Assembly: GCF_015706575.1 (NCBI RefSeq)
Contig: NW_024037074.1
Coordinates: forward strand, 3,720,001-3,784,000
Reading direction: 5' to 3'
DNA: 64,000 nt
From: Patiria miniata
Taxonomy: Eukaryota; Echinodermata; Asteroidea; Valvatida; Asterinidae
Below the pieces are notes generated by a model that made no database searches, had not been told where the DNA came from, and was given only the letters and a program-made list of their open reading frames with translations. Of the stretch, positions 20,992 through 30,045 are shown piece after piece; the stretch's first letter is position 1, and each line of letters starts with the position of its first letter. Position numbers and translations under genes: made by a program.

Positions 20992-23900
20992 CTACAGCAA
21001 CTCCCGCTGTAGTTTATCTCCCTCCATGGTCAACTTCCTCCTTTCCGCATCCAGTTTCAGTTTCTCTGCCTCCAGCTTGGCCATCTCCAGTCTGATCTTC
21101 TGTCGCTCCAGGGCTAGATTCTCCTGCTGCATCATCAAGACGTTCTTCTGCAGTTGAATCAGCTGGTCATCCACTGTGCTCTTCGTTGCGATCCCACTGC
21201 TGCCACCAGTTACCGATCCCACACTCTGTGCTGCACCAGCACCTGATGATGACGGTCCATTGCTTGGTAGACGAGGATGAGGAGGCATTTCAGACGCAGA
21301 TCTAGACAAACATGGAAAGGGATTGCCCAAATCTTTACTTGGCAAGTTTGCAGAGGCGCCCAGTTGAGTGTGATCTTGGTAACTATGGTCGGTCAACAAG
21401 GCATTCCTCTGAGTCTGCAGATCATGATTTGGCAAGTTCGCAAAGGAACCCTGTTGAGTGTGATCCTGGTGACTATGGTCAGTCAACATGGCATTCCTCT
21501 GAGTCTGCAGATCTTGTTTTGGCAAGTTTGCAGAGCAATCCTGTTGAGTGAGATCCTGGTGACTATGGTCGGTCAACATGGCATTCCTCTGCGTCTGCAG
21601 TTCGACGCTTCGTCTCCACGCATCCTCTACTGCCGAGCTCGTGGTCGTCTTCTTAGTGAGGAGCCACTTTCTCTGATTCCTCTCGTCCACCCAGGATATC
21701 TCGACGGCCCAAGCATCGAGGTCAATTCCGTTTGGAATCTGCGGACTTTGTTGTGAAGCAGCAGGACCCTGATGTGTACTACTATTATTATGGTTCGAAC
21801 TGACGTTGTTGACGTTAACTGGGTACAGGTGGCTCGGATTCTCAATCGGGTAGCCTGCGCTTGAGGTGATGGGAGGTGCATTCACGACATGTTGCATTCC
21901 AGCCTGGGCAGTACCAACACATGGGTTGGTTACCAGCCTGCCGAACATGACAAATATAAAGTTAGACATTTGAAGCCATAAAGCATTCAGACACATTATT
22001 ATGTCTCAAGATCTTCACATAAAAATAATAATATAATTTTTGAAATTCTAAAATACATGCTGAAACCTCACAAACTAAGTTTGACCAAAACCACCTTCTT
22101 CAGCATGCTTTGTTGGGGGAAACAAAGCATGTTTTCCCTTGTCCATTTTTTCCCATGGACCGTTTATTTACTTACTGATTTCCTGCCAACATCTCGCTGT
22201 CTTCCAATTTAATGTGAAAGCCACTCTGGTCTTGACCTGTTGCCCCATTTTCAACAGCAATGATGTGGCCATCTGTAAAAGAAATATGATTATGTTAAAG
22301 GGTATTACAAGATTTAATTTTTTTTTGGGCATCAAAGTGATATAAATCAAATTAGGTTTTGCTCTGGTCACACACACACAGCAGGCTTCATCCAATTACC
22401 ATTTTCTTGGTGGGCGTTCTGTTGAGGGCTGCTGCCGTCGTCCATCTGTCCGTCATTCTCACTTGCTGAGCTGTCATTGTCTGATGTCATCGCCTCACTG
22501 TAGCAGTAGTCGCCACACCTTGCCCTGCATCCTGAAAATGAAGCAATAAGTCATACATGTACATACGTTTGGCTATTAATGTTTTTTTTGCTTGTCAAAA
22601 AAGTCTCTATTTCTACACATTTTCTCCATAGTCATCATGGTCATACCACAAGACTATGGAATAGTCCATCTTTTCAAACAGTTGGACATGTACCAGTCTA
22701 GTCTTAGGCTTCAAATCGAAATAAATTTGCATCACTCTCAGGTTCAAAATGTTAAAGAAAAGTCGCCTTTTAAAATTGAGTTTAAACCTCCAACTAGGCT
22801 GGTGAAATGCCGAGGACCTTCTCTTTGCCTCTTGGAAATTTTGGAGAATTTTGTCAGCTAAAGGGCGAGTAAATTTGGCCCGATATTGTTTTGCATGTTT
22901 TCCTGCACTCCAGCCTTTAATAGGTCCCAGTCTGGGTCTCACAGATGAGGTAAAACATCCGTGTTGACATGTTAATCTTATAAGTTGCATGGCTTTATTT
23001 GTTTGTCAAACGTGACATTTTGGTTGAGTCACTTTACATGCTAGACTCAGTGAGTAACTGAGGTGCTAGAAGTTAGAACTCTTTTTTTTCTTCTAATTTT
23101 GACTTCAGTCGTATTCCCCTTTAGTAATCACCTGCATGCCCAATGTGATTCATTAGTTTGCCAGTGGCTTTCAAGCACTGGTTGGTGTACATGATTGAGC
23201 AACCCGCTTCTGCTGAGATTTCTCGCATTTTATTGCCGAGCGCATTCTTCCCTAGCGGCACGCCATCGTACCAGCACTCAGCATACGGAGAATAGAAGAT
23301 TTTGTTGGGCAGTTTGGGCCTCTGCCAGAAAGCCGTGCAGGCAGGATTCAGCCTGGACATGTACTTCTCAAAGCAGCGCACAGGACAACTCTCCGGTTTC
23401 TCCGGTGTTTCGTACATCCGACTGATGTTGGCGGAATAAGTAGCGGTCAGGTCATCGTCGCTTTCATCCGACTCAATCTCATGCTCAGCACGGCGGCCTG
23501 TTGTTTGTTTAACTGCAAAGCACACAAATCGTCGGCCGAGCGGATCGCTCAGAATCACAAAATGGGATTTCTTCATTCCTCGGAGGTTGCTGCGACCGTA
23601 GGACGAGCTACACAGGTGGAGCATCATGTCCAGGAACACGGTGTTTTGCAGGCCTCTGGGAGTTGAGCAATCTGTAGCAGGCGAAGACCGAATCTTTGCC
23701 ATGTTTTTTCTTTGGACTAGGCTAATTTTTACCGAAGATTTCAGATTGGTAAGAATGGTGTTGAAAACAGTATTGGCGGGCTTGAAAATGGCATCATTGG
23801 CAATATCCAAGTGGAGAAGCTTTTGAAAGTGTCTCTGCAGTCCGTACCGCAATGTCATCATCGAGCTTCGGGCGTAAAACGACCCGTCCTTTTGGCGGAC

Positions 23901-24140
23901 GGTGCTGTAGAACGACCGGAGGAATTGGCACAATTCCCCAGGTGTCATCTGCTCGACGTCCGCCAACGTCGTTCCCGAGGACTTGTTGCAGTAATCTGAC
24001 AGAACATTCACAGACGTCGCAACCACTTGTCTGGTATGCTTCGAGTCTCTGGAGCCGATGAAATGGTCGTCTAGGTCGATGGGGAGTTCTACAAAACCTG
24101 GCAATTTGAGACCGGCGTCCTTATCATTTTGGACCGCCAT
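20992..24140 (-). CDS. Gene B: Crypton-derived (DUF3504-like) protein, paralogue of gene A
   Basis: Four exons, 24140-23132, 22531-22400, 22272-22176 and 21937-20992 (phases 1, 1, 2, exactly as gene A), encode 727 aa. The ATG at 24140 is in TCATGGCG context. The Crypton-type domain covers about 35-330: DVEQMTPGEL, YGRSNLRGMKK (R187), CPVRCFEKYM, FWQRP, MREISAEAG. The HxxR box again reads QCLK (Q321, K324), and no tyrosine nucleophile is present. Two short acidic exons follow (SDNDSSASENDGQ; HIKLEDSE, a possible SUMO-acceptor-like motif). The last exon has WAVEISW...RKWLL (about 489), three 30-residue tandem repeats (about 520-612) and a long K/E-rich coiled coil (about 660-727). Coiled coils suggest homo- or hetero-dimerisation with gene A; this is inference. 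Confidence 0.87.
21331..21603 (-). repeat. Coding 90-bp tandem repeat (3 units) in gene B
   Basis: Three consecutive 30-residue units with consensus DLQTQRNAMLTDHSHQDHTQ then about ten variable residues ending in NLP. Unit length is a multiple of 3, so copy-number change would keep the frame. Gene A has no equivalent here. Confidence 0.9.
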
Positions 24141-25002
24141 GATTTACGAATATTTTTTAATACCCCTCTCTACTAGTGCTTTTACATACAATTTCCGTCA
24201 AGTGGTGGCGCTCTTCTAGTTTCACTGTCCCTGTTGTGCCCATTCTTGAAAATCACGCAATCTTAAGAATGTGCACGCATTCTTAAGAATGAGCGCCCAT
24301 TCTTAAGAACGAGCACGCGTTCTTAAGAATGAGCGCTCATTCTTAAGATTGGGTGGGAATATCACGTGCACAATTTATGAATTTTGCCCAATCTTAACAA
24401 ACATTGCACGACATAATTATGTTAAATGAAATGTATTGCAGTTAAAAGGGAAACAATTTATATAAAGAGGAAAGAAAATGTTCTATGCTTCTGTACTCGT
24501 ATAACTACGATAATTTGAATCAAATTAAACCTGTTATTATTGCTTTTTTCTGCCCACTATGGGAAGTTTTGTAATAACGGAGGACTGGGAACTAGTCTGG
24601 GAAGTGCTTTGTTTAGGCTAGACAAGTTACAAGTCCCTGTATGTATCATGCATGCCACGAAAAAAAATGATGTCCAGAAGCTGCCAAAATTACTCTTTTG
24701 ACTAGATAGCATCCAGCTCTGCGACGTATTGGTGGGGTGTGAACAATAAATTGGTGGCAATTTAAATGGGAAATAGCATTAGCACTATGGGATGTCACAG
24801 TATTCATTCTCATTCTTCACATTCTTCATTCTTACGTCCCCCCCCCCCGCTTTTATTATCCCAAAAATCAGAATTTAATTCTTTCCACTAGTATTATTAT
24901 GTCTCTTATTTTTTCCCGGTCCCCCCCCCCATATCAATACGCCTATACTTATCATATCCACTCTACTTTTCAGCGCCTTGCGTTGCAACAGTATAATTAT
25001 GA

Positions 25003-25554
25003 TAGTGGATATTTTGCCGGAGGTAATGACGGCAAACTAACGATTACTAAAGGTTTGCCGGCGGCAATCCATATCAACAGAGGGCGCTGTATTTTTTTAA
25101 AATAGGGCTGAATTATAAGATGTATTAAATTCCCACTAAAAGTTGTGTAGTACGTTTGGTGTAGTGGTTAAGCAAAGGCTCTAGTAAGCGGGATGACTCG
25201 CGTTCGAATCCGACCGCACCACATTTTTAAGTTTTTTTTTCTCATCCCCAAATAAATAAGAATATTCTACCTTTAATATTTTAACATGTCTCAAACATTT
25301 TTTGCAGAGTAGTGGCTCTGGAGGATTTTTTTTTAAAGGGAAATAAAGTCCGAAATTATAAAATGGTCTGAATCCCATCTATCTTGTGAATACGAGGTAA
25401 CAACGATAATTTTGGCATGGAGCCAGACTAAAACTTGTCACCGGAAAATGTTTTTTAAGTACCAAAAAACAGTAACTGCGCATGTTCAGTGCATATCCGG
25501 CAAACTAACGTTTACTGAAGGTTTGCCGTCTCCGGCAAAATATACACTGCCTAT
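25003..25554. mobile_element. MITE family M4, long copy, with 9-bp target duplication
   Basis: TIRs GATAGTGGATATTTTGCCGG and CCGGCAAAATATACACTGCC are flanked on both sides by TATAATTAT, a clean 9-bp duplication. Compared with 9137-9314 it has about 370 bp more, including the tRNA-like segment at 25152-25222. Duplication length fits hAT or Mutator-like elements. Confidence 0.85.
25152..25222 (+). repeat. tRNA-like segment (SINE head or pseudo-tRNA)
   Basis: TGGTGTAGTGGTTAAGC (A box) and GTTCGAATCC (B box) sit at tRNA spacing and end in ACCGCACCACA. Acceptor and T stems do not pair well, so I do not call a functional tRNA. Confidence 0.55.
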
Positions 25555-25770
25555 AATTATTGAGAATCAGTGAACGAGGATGCAGCTAGACTTGCATAGC
25601 GCAGCCGGTGCTCGGCATCGACAAGACCGTTATCTTGTCGCGCATTCTTAAGAATGTGCGCTCAATCTGGAAGAGTTAGTTTTTGCTAAGATTGTGCAAG
25701 GATCCAGTTGCACATTCTTAAGAATGTGCATGCACATTCTTGAGAATGCGTGATTTTCAAGTATGGGCAC

Positions 25771-26016
25771 AACATCCCTACAAAAAGTTGAAACTTTTGT
25801 CTGCGATATTCCTCAACAAATTCATTTTTTCCCCCAAATCACGAATGTTCAGTTAGAAAGTTTCACATATTTTAAGCTTTTTTTTTAAGCTGAAAAAAAA
25901 ACTCCTTTTGTTTTCTATTCTGGATGTTTTTAATATCCTGAAAATGTTTTATTTTTGGTGAGGGGTGGGGGTGTGTGTGTGGGTGTGCTTTTGCGCCCAT
26001 TCACCCCCCCCCCCCC

Positions 26017-26048
<32 letters not shown>

Positions 26049-26736
26049 TACAGGAGGCGCCTTATATTACCCAGCCGGGTAATTATATATTCCACAGCAA
26101 AACGTGGGCAGATAATTTTTTTCGGATGTCTTCTTCGAATTTAATAACTTTTTCATTGCTAGGTTGCTAGCAATTTTTGTCGGGGTGCCAACTCAAAAAC
26201 AGTTCCCCCTATCTCCTGTACAAAACTGTGATCTGCCCTGGTAATTATCTATTCCTGAAGCTCATAAGTTTCATCTTCAAGACAATCAGTGCATCAACTG
26301 TATGTTAAAAATTAAATCAATATTTTTTTTGCTTGTCTCAGAGAGGGCCAGCCTATATATACCGAGAGGCGTAGCCCCCCCCCACCTTTCTTCTCGAGTT
26401 CAAGACTTGTCTTCAAAATGTGGAACATTGATATACAAAAAGAAGACTTCTCCATACTTTTGCAAATACCAAGGATCGCAAAATACAAACACAAAATACA
26501 AAGTCTCTGCAGTCAGTCATTTAGTTTTACTGTATGTTTGACTTTATTTGTACATCTTTCTACAGCAGCACAACGTGACTGAAAATAAAGTGCCAAAATA
26601 TTTGGCATAGAAACTGATTCACGTAGGTGGTCTCTTGTTATACAAATATAATATCCCAAGGTCTATAGAAAGTTACCAAAAAAAAACAATAGAGAGAAGG
26701 TATGACAGTAAAAGCGAGTTCGATCAACGATCATTA
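25771..26736. other. Intergenic, low-complexity
   Basis: Contains a poly-C tract (about 26003-26047) and homopolymer runs. CCAGCCGGGTAATTATATATT (26080) and GGTAATTATCTATTCC (26240) hint at a decayed inverted or direct repeat. No gene recognised. Confidence 0.35.
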
Positions 26737-27108
26737 GGCCAAAAAAAAAAAAAAGTCTCCGGTTTCTGGTATGGAGCTTGCCGAAAAAGTGGTGCGGCGA
26801 CGCGGCTTTTTTTTTTTTTTTACCTGATTTTTTGGCTTCAAATGTCGGCTGATGACTGCAAATGGTGCCCGACTAAACTTAGTGCAAATATATGGGAGTC
26901 CAGAGAGGCCACATAAAGCTTATTCTCGACCATAATCCAATCTAAAAACACATTAAAGTTGTGCAGCAGCAGGATTCCAGTCAAACCAGTGAGTTTGGCG
27001 GTTTTGAGACATCATCTTTCATTGAAAAAAAAACTTTTTCATTTTGCCGACACGCATGGCTACGGCGACGCGCGCGCATACCAGAAACTTTTTTTTTTTG
27101 GCCTTAGT
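26737..27108. repeat. Degenerate fold-back element
   Basis: AGGCCAAAAAAAAAAA at the left end and CTTTTTTTTTTTGGCCTTA at the right end are inverse, and inner words (TTTCTGGTATG / CATACCAGAAA, GCGGCGACGCGGC / GGCGACGCGCG) also partly pair. No coding content. Confidence 0.55.
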
Positions 27109-27518
27109 TTACTAGCGGTTATTTTGCAACGCAACTTGTACCTGTACTGTTATATCAAAGAGCGGACGTTTCTAGTCGAGCGATGTTCAAATAGTAGTAA
27201 GAAACTTCTTGAACCCCTGGCTCCCTGCTGTACATAATAATGCGCATGGTTATTGGTAACCAGTGATGAATTGGAAGGCTGGTCCCCGATTGGTCAACCG
27301 GACTAGTCCAACTCCGTGCACAAGTACCCCCTCAACGGTATCAACGAGAGAGTTGGGGGAGACCACTGGGAATAACATTTTCAACGCATCGTTCAGGACA
27401 ACGTAAGTCGTGTGTGCTTTTCGCAATATCTGAGGGGTTCTGGCAAAATGAGACAGAACTGGGCAGAGCTTGAAATAAGGGTTTGCCGGTATTAGGAAAT
27501 AGAGAATCAAATCTTCCT

Positions 27519-28011
27519 TTAAAGAGGTTGTGGAATGCTCGAAGACATTTCCGTCATTTTTCGGGTATATGTAGCCTAAGGTGTGATGAAATAAAAACGA
27601 CTATTGTGTCTGTCATAAAATGAGTACAAAAGCTACTTTCGAGAGCTGTTTTTCAAGTCCCGTCATGCCTGTTTCGACCCGAATGTGCAATTTGTGTAAA
27701 AGTCGTCGTTGCGGGCAGCAAACAAAACACAGTAAATCGTGACGTAATAAACAGGACTCCTGATGCAGAGTAGCATAAACGAGTCCTGTGTATTATGTCA
27801 CGATTTACTGTGTTTGTTTGCTGCCCGCAATGACGACTTCTACACAAATTGCACGTTCAGGTCGAAACAGGACCTGAAAAACAGCTCTCAAAAGTACCCT
27901 TTGTACTCATTTCATGACAGAAACAATAGTCGTTTTTATTTCATCACACCTTAGGCTACATATACCCAAAAAATGACGGAAATGTCTTCGAGCATTCCAC
28001 AACCTCTTTAA
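27519..28011. mobile_element. TTAA-bounded giant fold-back MITE, family M3
   Basis: About 490 bp almost entirely palindromic: TTAAAGAGGTTGTGGAATGC at the left is mirrored by GCATTCCACAACCTCTTTAA at the right, and pairing continues to the centre near 27765. Arms differ by a few percent plus small indels. TTAA ends match families M1 and M2. Confidence 0.9.
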
Positions 28012-28017
28012 AACAAT

Positions 28018-28200
28018 TCACTCTTTTCACGCTTCGCCATAGGCATGCAGAGCCTCTATCTCGCAAATTTACACAATACAAATAGCCGGCTTAGTGATCT
28101 GAACCCCGACACGGGAATCACTGAACCAGCTTTATCTATTGTGTAAAGTTGCCAGATCGAGGCTCTGCATGCCTATGGCGGAAGCGTAAAAAGAGCGAAT
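28018..28200. repeat. Fold-back element, arms of about 55 bp
   Basis: CGCCATAGGCATGCAGAGCC at 28037 pairs with GGCTCTGCATGCCTATGGCG at 28162; CTATCTCGCAAATTTACACAATA pairs loosely with TATTGTGTAAAGTTGCCAGATCG. It abuts the M3 fold-back. Confidence 0.8.
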
Positions 28201-28670
28201 AATGTTTGTTGCACTTCAATCGGACATTCTGTTGACAAGTTATGGCTGTTTAAAGTTTGCATTTATCGACATGTCAAAAAGGAAAAATGCTGAGAAAAAA
28301 AAAGGTCATTCAATTTTTGAGTTTTGTATTCGTGATAATGAAAGATGCCAATTGTTTTTTTCCCTTAAAAACACTTTTATTCCACATATTTTATACCATA
28401 TCTTTAACATATGTGTAGTGGACACATATCAAAGTTTACAAATATGAATGAATCTGAAAATCGCAATAAAAATCACCCCCCATTCAGTTTTTTGCATTTT
28501 TCTCCACTACGGCCTGTACCCAGTTCTCTCTCATTTTGCAAGAACGTATCACACACTGTGTGTGAACCAGTACGCGCACGCGGTGTGTCCCTCACATTGG
28601 GTCTCTGGAAAGTGGTTGCAAAGCGCCCTCTACTGTCCATGAACGGAGTCCACAGTCGACAAGCGAGGAT

Positions 28671-29193
28671 TTAAAGGGAATGTACATCATTTGCTTTTGC
28701 TGTAATTTTCACAAATGGATGGAATTGGGGGGTTGGAAATATAAAGCAAATTTAGTTACACTGACTTTTTTGAGGTTTTGGGTTCGAAAATGCTATAACA
28801 ACCAAGAAAAACAATCATTTTCCTGTAGTCTGGTTCCCTGACTCCATTGAAGAAGAAACAGCAGTTTACATACATTGGGGAATTGTAAGGTCAGGGAACC
28901 AGTCTAGCTGGCTTGTACCCGTTCATAGTGTGTGTAATCGATTGCAAACAAGTGCGATGGTCAATTGGGGCCAGTATTTGAAAAAAAAAGCCAGTTTTTT
29001 CCAACGCTGATCGGCCGATCGGCGTTGGAAATTGGTACAAAAATAGCACTTTTCTTGAAAATGACAGTATACCAGGTGTCATGATTTTACAGGATGCTTT
29101 ACACTGTCATTCACTAACAGTCCAGCAAGGTATTTCAAAATGATTTGGTAGTTTTATTTTTTGATGTTTGCAAATGTTGTATTTTCCCTTTAA
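28671..29193 (+). mobile_element. TTAA-bounded MITE, family M1 copy b
   Basis: Full-length sister of 6255-6776. The central palindrome at 28998-29031 has one G/T-wobble-like difference (GATCGG/CCGATCGGCG). Its right TTAA is shared with the left TTAA of the M2 element that follows. Confidence 0.85.
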
Positions 29194-29746
29194 AGGTAGA
29201 GTATATCATTTGTCATTGTGCATTTTTTTCGTTTGAAGCAACATGAGTGCTCAAAATCTTAAGAAGGGTGCTTAACAACTAACCTGGTGAAGTTTTAGCT
29301 TGGTAAATATTCCGAGAAAACAATATTCTAGGATTTCGATTTCAATTGAAAAGTTGCCGAGTCATGTTTTGAATTGTGCCTGAAATCAGCGCCCAGGACA
29401 TGTTCTCATTCAGCCGATTGCAGCTACGCGATGTCACGCACTGAACCGACGAATCACAGCAGCCGAGTGCACCTGTGCGTCGTGTCAACGCTTACGTGCA
29501 CCCATTCACAGCTTCGCCGAATTAAAAATGAATAAACAGAGATTTCCCAAAATGCATCTTTAGACGCATCTTTGGAAACGACCTTCTTTTATTGTTTTCT
29601 TCAAAATGACACTATGGCAGCATGCTTGAAAGAATAATTTCAAAGGGAGTTTAGTGCCATTACCATCTTTAAACCAAGTATGCTTTTCAACGATAATTTC
29701 GTCAGTTACTTTTTAGATAGTTGCAAATGATATAGTCTACCTTTAA
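29190..29746 (+). mobile_element. TTAA-bounded MITE, family M2 copy a
   Basis: Bounded by TTAAAGGTAGAGTATATCAT and ATGATATAGTCTACCTTTAA. An imperfect central hairpin at 29543-29578 begins TTTCCCAAAATGC and ends TTTGGAAA. Relative of 32759-33270 in inverse orientation (shared GTTTGAAGCAAC near one end). Confidence 0.75.
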
Positions 29747-30045
29747 GCACGGTAGGTCAAACTAAGGTTAACCATAGCTGGCGCTTGAACTTGCTCTAAG
29801 ATCTTGGTGCTCTTGGGCTTGAGCTGTCCATGAAAAATGGAATGATGCTAGTCCACCATCTGGTTACCCTCAGAAATGGCATCCAGACAAAACGATTATA
29901 TATTGGTTGAGGTATGAACTTCCAGAAAATTCTCTGTTTCTTTGTATTTATCGAGAGTCTCCATATAAAACAAAAGAAGTCCCTTAAACACGCGCTTCAG
30001 TAGCTGCCGTAAAAAGTTCTCCGGCCCACAGTTGCCGCCGACGCA
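29747..30045. other. CNOT2 3' flank / 3' UTR
   Basis: Non-coding sequence downstream of the CNOT2 stop. No canonical AATAAA is visible on the minus strand here. No other feature recognised. Confidence 0.4.

Larger units (their letters stand above)
24232..25770. mobile_element. About 1.54-kb TIR element with ATTCTTAAGAAT arrays, hosting a nested MITE
   Basis: Outer ends TGTTGTGCCCATTCTTGAAA and TTTCAAGTATGGGCACAACA are inverse, flanked by TCCC on both sides (possible 4-bp duplication). Just inside the left end, five palindromes of the type ATTCTTAAGAAT are spaced about 21 bp apart (24262-24352). Two or three more lie near the right end (25644-25740). The interior is AT-rich, has no transposase and contains the MITE at 25003-25554. 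It starts about 90 bp upstream of gene B's ATG and may carry its promoter region. Confidence 0.75.

Noticed and set aside
22613-22990. A 125-codon minus-strand frame in gene B intron 1
   Set aside because: It reads across the intron with no acceptor or donor fitting phase 1, and its composition is AT-biased without motifs.
25152-25222. Functional tRNA gene
   Set aside because: A and B boxes are good but acceptor and T-arm stems fail to pair, and it sits inside a MITE.
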